A DNA stretch of 64,000 nt from VBAT01 sp036520835 (GCA_036520835.1 DATDIX010000041.1:22773-86772), one strand, 5' to 3'. Numbered from the stretch's first letter, positions 35,302 through 44,333 are shown. Numbers and translations: made by a program. The notes: generated from the sequence alone by a model not told the origin.

Positions 35302-36756
35302 ATGGGATTACTCAGATACGAATCACAGGTAAGGCCACCGCTGGTAGACGGCAACAAGGACTATCACCAGGTGACGGAAGATATTTGTCGCCCGGTAGAA
35401 GCAAAGCCTTCTAAACTCTGGTGGGCTGGATTTCTTATTTCCGTAGGCTTGCTGATATTCGGAATTGTTTCCGTAACGATGGAGGTAATATATGGTACGG
35501 GCCAGTGGAACCTGAATAAAACAGTGGGCTGGGGATGGGATATCACCAACTTCGTATGGTGGGTTGGTATTGGTCATGCCGGAACGCTGATCTCTGCGAT
35601 CTTATTACTGTTCCGCCAGGGCTGGAGAACCGGGGTAAACCGTGCTGCAGAAGCGATGACCATCTTTGCGGTAATGTGTGCGGGCCAGTTCCCGATCTGG
35701 CACATGGGCCGTGTGTGGGACGCTTTCTTTGTTCTTCCTTATCCCAATACCCGTGGTCCTTTGTGGGTGAACTTTAACTCACCATTGCTTTGGGACGTAT
35801 TTGCGATCTCAACTTATTTCACTGTATCATTATTGTTCTGGTATTCCGGTTTATTGCCTGACCTGGCAACACTGCGTGACAGGGCCAAAGCAAAATGGCG
35901 CAAGATGTTCTATGGAGTAGCTGCATTCGGATGGACAGGCAGCACCAAACACTGGCAAAGACATGAAGCATTATCGCTGGTGCTGGCAGGATTGAGTACA
36001 CCGCTGGTATTATCCGTGCATACGATAGTATCCTTCGACTTCGCTACCTCGGTCGTTCCGGGATGGCACACTACCATCTTCCCCCCTTACTTCGTGGCCG
36101 GTGCGATCTTCTCAGGATTTGCCATGGTGCAAACGTTGCTGGTAGTAACAAGAAAAGTATTAGCGCTGGAAGAATATATTACCCTTGAGCATATTGATGT
36201 AATGAATAAGGTAATTGTATTAACGGGTTCGATCGTGGGTATTGCTTATCTCACCGAGTTGTTCATGGCCTGGTATTCAGCCGTGGAGTTCGAACAATTC
36301 GCCTTTTTTGAAAACAGGCTCAACCTCAGCAGTCCTTATGGCTGGAGCTACTGGATCATGATGGGATGTAATGTATTGTCGCCGCAGATATTCTGGATAA
36401 GGAAAATGAGAAGGAACCTGGTGCTTACCTTCTTCATGTCTATCCTGATAAATATCGGTATGTGGTTCGAACGTTTTGTGATCATCGTTACCTCGGTTTA
36501 TCGTGATTACCTGCCAAGTGCCTGGAGTACTTATTATACTCCTACTATCTGGGAAGTGGGTTTCTATCTGGGAACGTTCGGGTTGTTCTTTACCTGTTAT
36601 TTCCTGTTCTCTAAATTTTTCCCGGTTATTGCATTGGCGGAGATCAAGCATATCCTGAAAAAGAATGGACAGAATTATAAGGCGCGGATGGATGGTATAG
36701 AAAAAGAAACAGCGGGAGAGTTTGCGGACAAGCACGGGCATGATCATGGAGCTTAG
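35302..36756 (+). CDS. actC: Alternative complex III subunit ActC, NrfD-like membrane protein
   Basis: The 484-residue protein has about ten membrane helices. It has the NrfD/PsrC quinol-site helices (WDITNFVWWVGIGHAGTLISAILLL) and the segment SLLFWYSGLLPDLATLRDRAK. It forms the quinol-oxidising membrane subunit, paralogous to ActF. The His-rich C-terminus is DKHGHDHGA. It follows actB by 123 bases and is separated from actD by the second junction element. Confidence 0.94.
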   Translation: MGLLRYESQVRPPLVDGNKDYHQVTEDICRPVEAKPSKLWWAGFLISVGLLIFGIVSVTMEVIYGTGQWNLNKTVGWGWDITNFVWWVGIGHAGTLISAILLLFRQGWRTGVNRAAEAMTIFAVMCAGQFPIWHMGRVWDAFFVLPYPNTRGPLWVNFNSPLLWDVFAISTYFTVSLLFWYSGLLPDLATLRDRAKAKWRKMFYGVAAFGWTGSTKHWQRHEALSLVLAGLSTPLVLSVHTIVSFDFATSVVPGWHTTIFPPYFVAGAIFSGFAMVQTLLVVTRKVLALEEYITLEHIDVMNKVIVLTGSIVGIAYLTELFMAWYSAVEFEQFAFFENRLNLSSPYGWSYWIMMGCNVLSPQIFWIRKMRRNLVLTFFMSILINIGMWFERFVIIVTSVYRDYLPSAWSTYYTPTIWEVGFYLGTFGLFFTCYFLFSKFFPVIALAEIKHILKKNGQNYKARMDGIEKETAGEFADKHGHDHGA

Positions 36757-36964
36757 ACCCCCTGTCCCCCGTCATTGCGCTGCGAGGAACGAAGCAGATA
36801 GCGAAGCAAAAGGGGAACTTAGATCGAAAATGAGTTATTGAATTGAAAAGTAAAATAGACGAATAAGTAAACATTTTTTTTAATCAACTCTGGTTTAACG
36901 AAAGGCGAAAAAGTAAAGCGATTACAAAATCCGGAGTCTAAAAGTCCCTTTAGGGATTTAGGGT
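36757..36964. repeat. Junction element copy 2, between actC and actD, with nested insertion
   Basis: The 208-base element fills the whole gap from the actC stop to the actD ATG. It starts CCCCCTGTCCCCC and, after a 41-base insertion, resumes GGGGAACTTAG; it ends GGAGTCTAAAAGTCCC TTTAGGGATTTAGGGT. The inner stem CTCTGGTTT (36888-36896) / AAATCCGGAG (36927-36936) keeps pairing with changed bases. The copy is homologous to the element at 31842-32010. Confidence 0.75.
36771..36811. repeat. GTCATTGCG / CGAAGCAA repeat nested in junction element copy 2
   Basis: GTCATTGCGCTGCGAGG and AACGAAGCAG...GCGAAGCAAAA interrupt the CCCCC/GGGG hairpin of the surrounding element, whose other copy has only CTGAA at that point. 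The inserted words match those found inside purN at 28871-28910. Confidence 0.65.
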
Positions 36965-37555
36965 ATGAGTGTTAAAAAATTTATTACAGGCAATTTCTAC
37001 GACGAGGAAGTATTATTTCCCGCAGTCAAGAAAGTACGCCGTGCGGGATACAAGATCCACGAAGTATTCACGCCTTTCCCTATCCATGGATTAGACAAGG
37101 CAATGGGTCTTCGTGATACGAGTCTTCATACCGCAGGGTTTATTTATGGTATTACCGGAACAGCTACGGCGGTAGGTTTTATCACCTGGGCACTGACAAT
37201 TGACTGGGCTATTAATTTCGGCGGTAAGCCATTCTTCTCTTTGCCGGCATGGATACCGATCACATTTGAGCTGACAGTATTGTTTGCAGCCGTGGGAATG
37301 GTATTGACGTTTTGTTATCTCTGCCAGTTAGCTCCTTTTGTGAAGAAAGACCATTTCAATCCCCGTTCAACTGATGATACGTTTGTGATGGCACTGGAAG
37401 CCAGCGATAAAACCAAAGATGAGGAAGTGATCGCTTTCCTGAATAATATCGGCGCAAAAGAGGTATCGGTTCAATACAGGGAAACAGGCTGGTGGCTGGG
37501 CAGGTATGATAAAGACACTATGCGATTTGAAAAAAAAGCTGAAGCGGTTCATTGA
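36965..37555 (+). CDS. actD: Alternative complex III subunit ActD (DUF3341)
   Basis: The 196-residue protein has two membrane helices in its middle (TAGFIYGITGTATAVGFITWAL and WIPITFELTVLFAAVGMVLTF) and the family segment DEEVLFPAVKKVRRAGYKIHEVFTPFPIHGLD at the N-terminus. ActD is the small membrane subunit that packs against ActC and ActF. A compact C-terminal domain (ALEASDKTKDEEVIAFLNNIGAKEVSVQY) follows. The gene starts directly after the second junction element, whose terminal AGGGT may also serve as its ribosome-binding region. Confidence 0.93.
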   Translation: MSVKKFITGNFYDEEVLFPAVKKVRRAGYKIHEVFTPFPIHGLDKAMGLRDTSLHTAGFIYGITGTATAVGFITWALTIDWAINFGGKPFFSLPAWIPITFELTVLFAAVGMVLTFCYLCQLAPFVKKDHFNPRSTDDTFVMALEASDKTKDEEVIAFLNNIGAKEVSVQYRETGWWLGRYDKDTMRFEKKAEAVH

Positions 37556-37573
37556 TCAATATAAAAAAGAGTA

Positions 37574-38251
37574 ATGAAAAAATTTCTGATCATAGCAGGA
37601 TTTGTTGCAACAGGGATCGTCATGGTGGGTTGTGATAAAACCCGCCGCAGTCCCGGCAGGGCCTATATGCCGGATATGGCCTATAGTACAGCCCTCGAAA
37701 CGTATGCGTACCGCGACACGTCAAAGTTCACTACGGTAAAAGATGACAAGAACAGCCATAAGATCTTTTATAACAATATGCCTGTTGAAGGAACTATCGC
37801 AAGAGGAGATATAGGAGCCTATACCGGGTCCAAAACAGATACTACCGGCATGTATGCAGCTTCTGCCAGCATTAAGAATCCATTGGATCCCGCTTCTATT
37901 GATATGAAAGAGGCGCAAAGGCTCTACCTGGTCAATTGCGGTATCTGCCACGGCGCAAAATTAGATGGCAATGGTCCTTTGTATAAAGGAGGAGACGGGC
38001 CTTATCCTGCTAAACCGGCTACCCTGGTTGGTGATGCAAAATATGAAGCAATGGCCGAAGGAACCATGTTTCATTCTGTTACGTATGGCTTAAATGCGAT
38101 GGGCAGCTATGCATCCCAGTTGAGCACAACACAGCGATGGATGGTAGTAGCTTATATAAAATCAAAACAGGTAAAAACAGCTACAGCGACCGCAGCAGCT
38201 GATAGTAATGTAACGGTCAAGCCTGTGGTGGATACGGTTAAAAAAGGGTAA
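37574..38251 (+). CDS. actE: Alternative complex III subunit ActE, monoheme cytochrome c lipoprotein
   Basis: The N-terminal lipobox (MVGC) marks a lipoprotein. One CxxCH heme site lies near residue 121 (CGICHGAKLDGNGP), with a possible axial Met in the NAMGSYASQL segment. Length and placement between ActD and ActF match ActE, the periplasmic monoheme cytochrome of alternative complex III that delivers electrons to the oxidase. The C-terminus is rich in Ala, Thr and Val and may be flexible. It starts 18 bases after actD. Confidence 0.92.
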   Translation: MKKFLIIAGFVATGIVMVGCDKTRRSPGRAYMPDMAYSTALETYAYRDTSKFTTVKDDKNSHKIFYNNMPVEGTIARGDIGAYTGSKTDTTGMYAASASIKNPLDPASIDMKEAQRLYLVNCGICHGAKLDGNGPLYKGGDGPYPAKPATLVGDAKYEAMAEGTMFHSVTYGLNAMGSYASQLSTTQRWMVVAYIKSKQVKTATATAAADSNVTVKPVVDTVKKG

Positions 38252-38285
38252 GAATATTTTTTTGAAGAAATCATAAACGAACAAG

Positions 38286-39521
38286 ATGTCAAGTTCAATC
38301 AGGGAACAGTTTATCATACCAAAGCGATACAATATGGTCGCTGTTGCATTGATGGTGATCGGTGTCATTGCTATTGCGGCGTTGTACATTACGCATGGTT
38401 CAAGTAAAGATCATCATGAGTCGGCAAGGTTCTGGGCCAGTTTATTGCAGAACAGCGTTTACTTCCTGTTGGTCGTAAATGCGAGTATGTTCTTTATCTG
38501 TGCTACTACACTGGCATGGGGCGGCTGGCAAATGGCTTTTCGCCGGGTGCCGGAAGCAATATCGGCCGTCGTTCCTGTGATCGGCGTTATTTGTTTTGCG
38601 ATCCTGATGGCCATTACTTTCGGGGATAATCATACTATCTACCATTGGACTGATACAGAGCATGTGAAACACGATCCGGTATTGTTACATAAATCCGGTT
38701 TTTTAAGCAAAGGATTTTTTGCAGCCATGACATTTCTCACTATTGGTCTTTGGTGGTTGCTCGGTTTGAAAATGAGAAAACTCTCCCGCAGTTTAGATGA
38801 GAATCCGCTGCCGAATATGGAGGAGAAGAAGAAATATATCTGGAACAATACGATCTGGGCGGCTGTATACCTGATCGTGTTTGCACTTACGGTCATGTCA
38901 TCTATTCCCTGGTTGTGGCTGATGAGTATAGATGCGCACTGGTACAGCACCATGTATAGCTGGTACACTTTTGCGAGCACATTTGTAGCCGGCATGGCAT
39001 TGATCGCTTTGTTTGTCGTGTTCCTGAAGAACAATGGTTACCTCGAGTTGGCGAATGATGAGCATTTGCATGATATAGGTAAATTCATGTTTGCCTTTTC
39101 CGTATTCTGGACATACCTGTGGTATTCGCAGTTCATGCTGATCTGGTATGCCAACATCCCGGAAGAAACGGTTTATTTCAAGCCAAGAGCAGAAGGTCCT
39201 TACAGCGGAATTTTCTGGATGATGTTCATCATCAATTTCATAGCACCATTATTAATATTAATGAGAAGGGGATCAAAAAGAAATTATACAACAGTAACTT
39301 TTATGGCGTTACTGATCATATTCGGTCACTGGCTGGATTTCTTCCAAATGGTGTTCCCGGCTGTATCCCCGGACCATGTACCGATGATATTATATGACTT
39401 TGGTGTGGCGCTTGGTTTTGTAGGATTGATCATGTTTGTAACGGCAAGGGCACTGGCAAAAACGCCGATGCTGGCAAAGAATCATCCTTTCCTCAAGGAA
39501 AGTGTGATACATCATACGTAG
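38286..39521 (+). CDS. actF: Alternative complex III subunit ActF, NrfD-like membrane protein
   Basis: The 411-residue protein has about ten membrane helices and is the second NrfD-like subunit of the complex. Recognisable segments include SARFWASLLQNSVYFLLVVNASMFFI near the N-terminus and FAFSVFWTYLWYSQFMLIWYANIPEE. ActF completes the membrane arm with ActC but is not thought to hold the main quinol site. It starts 34 bases after actE and ends 109 bases before coxB. Confidence 0.93.
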   Translation: MSSSIREQFIIPKRYNMVAVALMVIGVIAIAALYITHGSSKDHHESARFWASLLQNSVYFLLVVNASMFFICATTLAWGGWQMAFRRVPEAISAVVPVIGVICFAILMAITFGDNHTIYHWTDTEHVKHDPVLLHKSGFLSKGFFAAMTFLTIGLWWLLGLKMRKLSRSLDENPLPNMEEKKKYIWNNTIWAAVYLIVFALTVMSSIPWLWLMSIDAHWYSTMYSWYTFASTFVAGMALIALFVVFLKNNGYLELANDEHLHDIGKFMFAFSVFWTYLWYSQFMLIWYANIPEETVYFKPRAEGPYSGIFWMMFIINFIAPLLILMRRGSKRNYTTVTFMALLIIFGHWLDFFQMVFPAVSPDHVPMILYDFGVALGFVGLIMFVTARALAKTPMLAKNHPFLKESVIHHT

Positions 39522-39630
39522 AGAAGTTGGTAAGTTCAAAGGTTTACAAGTTAGCCTACCTGTGGACTGCTGAAACCTCAGGAACTTTTGAATTAAGGAA
39601 ATTTGAATAAAAAATAACTGAACTAAGAAT

Positions 39631-40680
39631 ATGCAAACTCTTTTCATTGTAGCGATCCTGGCGCTGGGCTTCCTGATCACCTTTCAGATAGCGAAGGCCA
39701 GTGAATATGTTGCTGTGCTCCGCGGTGAAGAAAGATCAAGAAGTCAAAGCAACAAAGTGAATGCATTCCTGTTGCTGGCCTTCCTGGTCGTTGGGCTGAT
39801 CGGCGTGTATTATTGCAATGAGCAATTAAAAGGAAAAATATTGGGAGCCCCGGCTTCTGATCACGGGGTATTGATCGACAGGATGCTCTATATAACGATT
39901 GCGATCACTTTTGTTGTTTTTGTGATCACACAGGTTGGCTTGTTCTGGTTTGCTTACAAATACCAGCATTCAGACAAAAGAAAAGCCTATTTCTATCCGC
40001 ACAATAATAAGCTGGAGCTGATATGGACCGTTATTCCTGCTATTACATTAACTGTATTGGTTGGTTTTGGTATTTTTTACTGGTTCAAGATAACCGGCGA
40101 TGCGCCAAAGAATGCGATGCCGGTAGAGATCGTTGGCAGCCAGTTCAAGTGGGAATTCCGTTACCCGGGTAAAGACGGGATATTAGGAAAGAAATATTAT
40201 AAGAATATAACCGGCGATAACCCGTTGGGACAAATATGGAATGACCCCGCCAACCATGACGATGTTTATATTACCGGGGATGCCATGCATCTTGTAGTAA
40301 ATAAACCCGTAAAGCTGGTGATCGGCGCCAAAGATGTTATTCATGATGTGGGCCTGTCACATTTCAGGATGAAGATGGATGCGGTGCCGGGCACACCCAC
40401 TACTATGTGGTTCACACCTACCAAGACCAGTGCAGAGATGAAAAAAGAAACCGGTAAAGCGGATTTTGTATATGAAATATCCTGTGACCAGATGTGCGGC
40501 CAGGGTCACTGGAGTATGAGAGGAGAGATCATTGTAGAATCACAGGAAGAGTTTGATGCATGGATGGCGAAGCAGACGCCAAAATACCTGGCTGTGTTCC
40601 CGGATAAAGATCCGTCAAAACAAAAAGCAGATACTGTAACAAAAACAGCTGCAACAACTGCTGTTGCGGGAGCAAACTAA
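39631..40680 (+). CDS. coxB: Cytochrome c oxidase subunit II (CoxB)
   Basis: The protein has an N-terminal leader helix, two further membrane helices (ITIAITFVVFVITQVGLFWFAY and LIWTVIPAITLTVLVGFGIFYW) and a cupredoxin domain. The CuA ligands are visible in SCDQMCGQGHWSM and the preceding DVGLSHFRMKMD. No fused cytochrome c domain is present, unlike many caa3 oxidases; ActE may play that part. The C-terminus is an Ala/Thr-rich tail. Subunit II receives electrons and passes them to subunit I. Confidence 0.95.
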   Translation: MQTLFIVAILALGFLITFQIAKASEYVAVLRGEERSRSQSNKVNAFLLLAFLVVGLIGVYYCNEQLKGKILGAPASDHGVLIDRMLYITIAITFVVFVITQVGLFWFAYKYQHSDKRKAYFYPHNNKLELIWTVIPAITLTVLVGFGIFYWFKITGDAPKNAMPVEIVGSQFKWEFRYPGKDGILGKKYYKNITGDNPLGQIWNDPANHDDVYITGDAMHLVVNKPVKLVIGAKDVIHDVGLSHFRMKMDAVPGTPTTMWFTPTKTSAEMKKETGKADFVYEISCDQMCGQGHWSMRGEIIVESQEEFDAWMAKQTPKYLAVFPDKDPSKQKADTVTKTAATTAVAGAN

Positions 40681-40722
40681 AATTGATAAGAATCCCGGTA
40701 TGCGGGAATAAAATAAAAGATT

Positions 40723-42531
40723 ATGAGCGAATCAATTCATATACATCCGGGCTCAGTGGCACACGAAGCTGCTCATGATGACCATCATCATGGACACCAC
40801 GAGCAGTCATTTATCACCAAATATATTTTCAGCCAGGATCATAAGACGATCGGTAAGCAGTTCCTTGTTACCGGTATCATCTGGGCGATCATTGGCGGAT
40901 TATTCTCCGTACTGTTTCGTTTGCAACTCGGTTTTCCGGGCCAGACCTTCCCGATCCTCGAAACATTTTTCGGGCATTACGCCAAAGGCGGAACGATCCA
41001 ACCTGAATTTTACTATGCGCTGGTAACGATGCACGGCACCGTGCTTGTATTCTTTGTATTGACAGCTGGCCTTAGCGGTACTTTTGCCAACCTGCTTATT
41101 CCGCTGCAGGTAGGCGCCCGTGATATGGCTTCGCCGTTCATGAACATGCTGTCGTACTGGTTCTTCTTCATGGCAAGTGTTGTCATGATCTCCTCGTTAT
41201 TCATTCAAACCGGGCCTGCATCCGGCGGATGGACAGTATATCCCCCGTTAAGTGCATTGGGACAAGCGTCAGAAGGCTCCAAGCTGGGTATGGATCTCTG
41301 GATCGTGGCGATGGCATTATTCGTGGTGTCTTCATTGCTCGGCGGTTTGAATTATATCGCTACCATCCTTAACATGCGAACGAAAGGGATGAGCATGACC
41401 AGATTGCCATTAACGATCTGGGCATTGTTCTTTACCGCCGTATTAGGGGTGTTATCATTCCCTGTTCTGTTATCAGGTTTAATACTTTTATTATTCGACC
41501 GTAACCTCGGAACAAGTTTCTATTTAAGTGATATAGTAGTAGGCGGAGAGATATTACAGAATGAAGGAGGCAGCGCTATATTATTCCAGCATTTATTCTG
41601 GTTCCTGGGTCACCCCGAAGTATATATCATCCTGCTTCCTGCGATGGGTATGGTATCGGAAATACTATCGGTCAATTCACGCAAACCGATCTTTGGATAT
41701 ATGGCGATGCTCGGTTCCTTGTTTGCAATAGCCATTCTCGCATTTCTTGTATGGGCACACCATATGTTCGTAACCGGGCTGAACCCCTTCCTCGGATCGG
41801 TATTCGTGTTGCTGACATTGCTGATCGCCGTACCATCGGCTATTAAAGTATTTAACTGGCTGACCACGTTGTGGAGAGGGAATATTAAGTTATATCCATC
41901 CACATTATTCGCCATTGGTTTTGTCAGTTTGTTTATCTCAGGTGGTTTGACCGGTATATTCCTGGGTAACTCTACCATTGATATTCACCTGCATGATACC
42001 ATGTTCGTAGTGGCACACTTCCATATTGTAATGGGTGTAGCCTCCATGTTTGGGATGTTCGCCGGTGTATATCACTGGTTCCCGAAAATGTTCGGGAGAT
42101 ATCTCAACATGACCTTAGGGTATATTCATTTCTGGGTAACGATGGTTGGCTCTTATCTTATCTTCTGGCCGATGCATTACGAAGGATTGGCTGGTATGCC
42201 CCGCCGTTATCTCGATAAAAGTATCTGGAGATCGTTCAACCAGTTTGGCGACCTTGATAAAATGATCACCATTGTTTCTATCGTAGTATTTGCCGTTCAG
42301 TTAATGTTTGTGTTCAATTTCTTCTATTCTATTTTCAAAGGAAGAAAAGTAACCAGCACGAACCCATGGGGCGCCAATACACTGGAATGGACAACACCGA
42401 TCAATCCCGGTCATGGTAACTGGACGGGCGAAATACCTGAAGTGCATCGCTGGGCTTATGATTATGGAAAAGACGGAAGAGAATTCATTCCGCAGACAGA
42501 GCCGGTAGGGGCGAATGAAAGTAAGCATTAA
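40723..42531 (+). CDS. coxA: Cytochrome c oxidase subunit I (CoxA)
   Basis: The 602-residue catalytic subunit has twelve main membrane helices. The CuB/heme a3 motif HPEVYIILLPAMG, the His pair in FLVWAHHMFVTG, and the heme ligands in DTMFVVAHFHIVMG are all present. The N-terminus is His-rich (AAHDDHHHGHHEQS), which may bind metal. It reduces oxygen to water and pumps protons. Helix VI shows the Tyr that follows HPEV, as in A-type oxidases. Confidence 0.97.
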   Translation: MSESIHIHPGSVAHEAAHDDHHHGHHEQSFITKYIFSQDHKTIGKQFLVTGIIWAIIGGLFSVLFRLQLGFPGQTFPILETFFGHYAKGGTIQPEFYYALVTMHGTVLVFFVLTAGLSGTFANLLIPLQVGARDMASPFMNMLSYWFFFMASVVMISSLFIQTGPASGGWTVYPPLSALGQASEGSKLGMDLWIVAMALFVVSSLLGGLNYIATILNMRTKGMSMTRLPLTIWALFFTAVLGVLSFPVLLSGLILLLFDRNLGTSFYLSDIVVGGEILQNEGGSAILFQHLFWFLGHPEVYIILLPAMGMVSEILSVNSRKPIFGYMAMLGSLFAIAILAFLVWAHHMFVTGLNPFLGSVFVLLTLLIAVPSAIKVFNWLTTLWRGNIKLYPSTLFAIGFVSLFISGGLTGIFLGNSTIDIHLHDTMFVVAHFHIVMGVASMFGMFAGVYHWFPKMFGRYLNMTLGYIHFWVTMVGSYLIFWPMHYEGLAGMPRRYLDKSIWRSFNQFGDLDKMITIVSIVVFAVQLMFVFNFFYSIFKGRKVTSTNPWGANTLEWTTPINPGHGNWTGEIPEVHRWAYDYGKDGREFIPQTEPVGANESKH

Positions 42532-42592
42532 GTGAGTGGTGAATGGTCAATGGTGAGTGAGGCAACTCACGACTCACCACTGACAACTCACA
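42532..42592. repeat. GTGAGTGGTGA / TCACCACTCA palindromic repeat after coxA
   Basis: GTGAGTGGTGAATGGTCAATG is followed by GTGAGTGAGGCAACTCAC, and then GACTCACCACTGACAACTCAC. The arms are largely complementary and could fold into a long imperfect hairpin just after the coxA stop. The words recur in coding sequence at 7971-8005. Confidence 0.55.
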
Positions 42593-42640
42593 ATGAATAG
42601 AGTAGATTCAATATAAGGGTTTAAATAGCGAGAGCTGGTG

Positions 42641-43534
42641 ATGAATAAGATCAAAGATTTTTTGCAGTTGATAAAGCCTTCGCTCAGTATCATGGTGGTG
42701 TTCAGCAGTGTAATGAGTTTTGTGCTGACACCCGCTTTTAGTAGTTACGAGGATAAATGGAAATGGGTGTTATTGCTCTTTGCAGGTGGGATGCTGGTAA
42801 CAGGCAGCGCTAATGCCATCAACCAGGTAGTGGAAAAAGATACCGACGCTTTAATGAAGCGAACCGGCAAAAGACCGGTAGCAGCAGGAAGGCTGACCGT
42901 ACAGGAAGGATGGGCCTTTGCTATTCTTACAGGTGCAGCAGGAATTTTTATCCTGGGTAATTATTTCAACTGGACAGCAGCAGGGTTAGCTGCTTTCAGT
43001 TTGTTCCTGTATGCATTTATTTATACACCGCTGAAAAAAGTAAGTTCAATTGCGGTGTTGGTAGGTGCAGTGCCGGGAGCCTTACCTTGTTTGATCGGCT
43101 GGGCCGCGGGTGATGATAGATTGTCATTGGGGGGATGGATACTTTTTGGTATTCAATTCTTGTGGCAGTTCCCGCATTTTTGGGCGATAGCCTGGATAGC
43201 GCATACGGATTATACCAAAGCAGGCTTTAAGCTTTTGCCGTCAGATAAAGGGCCAACGAAATTCACGGCATTACAAACAGTGATCTATTCATTGTTATTG
43301 CTGCCGGTGACCCTGGTGCCCTATTATACCGGAATGTGTGAGTATGAAAGTATAACCGGATTGACAGGATTGGTTTTAATAATAGCAGCAAATGCTTTTA
43401 TGATACTGAGAAGTGTGAAGTTGTATCAAACGATGGAAGTGCCTGCTGCAAGAAGGGTGATGTTTGGAAGTTATATATACCTGCCGGTGGTGTTACTGGC
43501 TTTATTGATGAGCAAAATACCCCCGGGCCTCTAA
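42641..43534 (+). CDS. ctaB: Protoheme IX farnesyltransferase (heme O synthase)
   Basis: CtaB/CyoE joins farnesyl diphosphate to heme B to make heme O for the oxidase. The prenyl-diphosphate motif ANAINQVVEKDTDALMKRTGKRPVA is seen near residues 58-84, and about eight to nine helices cover the rest. The second motif is YTPLKKVSSIAVLVGAVPGALP. The ATG at 42641 is preferred to a GTG at 42638. The last residues (IPPGL) are read from a CCCCGGGCCTCTAAAGGGG repeat that provides the stop codon. Confidence 0.95.
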   Translation: MNKIKDFLQLIKPSLSIMVVFSSVMSFVLTPAFSSYEDKWKWVLLLFAGGMLVTGSANAINQVVEKDTDALMKRTGKRPVAAGRLTVQEGWAFAILTGAAGIFILGNYFNWTAAGLAAFSLFLYAFIYTPLKKVSSIAVLVGAVPGALPCLIGWAAGDDRLSLGGWILFGIQFLWQFPHFWAIAWIAHTDYTKAGFKLLPSDKGPTKFTALQTVIYSLLLLPVTLVPYYTGMCEYESITGLTGLVLIIAANAFMILRSVKLYQTMEVPAARRVMFGSYIYLPVVLLALLMSKIPPGL

Positions 43535-43662
43535 AGGGGAGTCAGGAGTTTTACATAAGATTATAAATGGTTTATTTATTTAAAAATATTTTGAGAGGTA
43601 CTGATGGTGAGTAGTGATATAAAATTAAAAGAGTTTCAAAACGCCCCTTCAGGGGATGGGGG
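43519..43662. repeat. Junction element copy 3, between ctaB and coxC
   Basis: The stretch starts ACCCCCGGGCCTCTAAAGGGG inside the end of ctaB and ends AACGCCCCTTCAGGGGATGGGGG inside the start of coxC. Both ends match those of the act junction elements. The interior is A/T-rich. The element therefore supplies the last residues and stop of CtaB and the first ~20 residues of the subunit III gene. Confidence 0.55.
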
Positions 43663-44206
43663 CAAACGAATACATCCCCACAAGTTCACGCTGTGGGTGG
43701 CGATTGCAAGCATTCTGATGATGTTTGCAGGATTGACAAGCGCTTTTATCGTGAAAAGCAATTTGACAGGCTGGAAGGATATAGACATGCCAAAAGTATT
43801 CTGGTATTCAACTGCGGCGATACTGATCAGCAGTTTGACCGTGCAGATGGCAGTACGTTCTTTTAAGCAAAGGGAAATGGCGCAATACCGGTCGCTGATA
43901 GGCTTGACGCTGGTACTTGGGGTATTGTTCGTGGTATTGCAGTGGTTTGGGTTTAAAGCTCTCTGGGACCAGGATATCAAGTTCACCGGTTCAGCAGGAG
44001 CGGGCCAGTTCTTATACGTGATATTTGGTTTGCATGCCCTGCATGTAATAGGCGGGATCATCGCATTGGTCGTGATGTTCCTGAAAGCGTTCTTTGGAAA
44101 AATAAAATTGTATAGTTCAGTGCCGGTGGAAGTCATGGCTACCTACTGGCATTTTGTTGACATATTGTGGATCTACCTTCTCGTGTTTTTTATTGTGATA
44201 GGGTAG
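43604..44206 (+). CDS. Cytochrome c oxidase subunit III (first copy)
   Basis: The 200-residue protein has five membrane helices and the subunit III segments FTLWVAIASILMMFAGLTSAFIV and FGLHALHVIGGIIALVVM, ending YWHFVDILWIYLLVFFIVIG, the usual heme-copper oxidase III closing motif. Its first ~20 residues (NAPSGDGGKR) are encoded by a repeat end, so the true functional protein begins near RIHPHK. It belongs to the CyoC/CtaE family. A second, longer subunit III gene follows. Confidence 0.93.
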   Translation: MVSSDIKLKEFQNAPSGDGGKRIHPHKFTLWVAIASILMMFAGLTSAFIVKSNLTGWKDIDMPKVFWYSTAAILISSLTVQMAVRSFKQREMAQYRSLIGLTLVLGVLFVVLQWFGFKALWDQDIKFTGSAGAGQFLYVIFGLHALHVIGGIIALVVMFLKAFFGKIKLYSSVPVEVMATYWHFVDILWIYLLVFFIVIG

Positions 44207-44213
44207 AAGGTAA

Positions 44214-44300
44214 GGTTTAAGACGTTTAAAAAGTTCAATAGGTTTAAAAGGTTCGCTTAACTTCTGAAACGTTTTAAACCTCTGGAACATCTGAAACTTG
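44214..44300. repeat. TTTAAACC-type A/T-rich repeat between the subunit III genes
   Basis: Words such as GTTTAAGACGTTTAAAAAGTT, GGTTTAAAAGGTTC and GTTTTAAACCTCTGGAAC are strung together. Similar words fill 17203-17243 and 59340-59378, always directly upstream of a gene. No frame or hairpin of note is seen. Confidence 0.45.
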
Positions 44301-44310
44301 AATTGGGTGG

Positions 44311-44333
44311 TCATCCTGAACGGAGTGAAGGAT
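44311..44333. repeat. CATCCTGAACGG-type palindrome upstream of the second subunit III gene
   Basis: CATCCT and AGGATG pair around GAACGGAGTGA. If translated it would give HPERSEG, a peptide seen across Bacteroidota genomes as a repeat product. It lies 30 bases before the likely ATG at 44363 and is left out of the gene. Confidence 0.6.
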
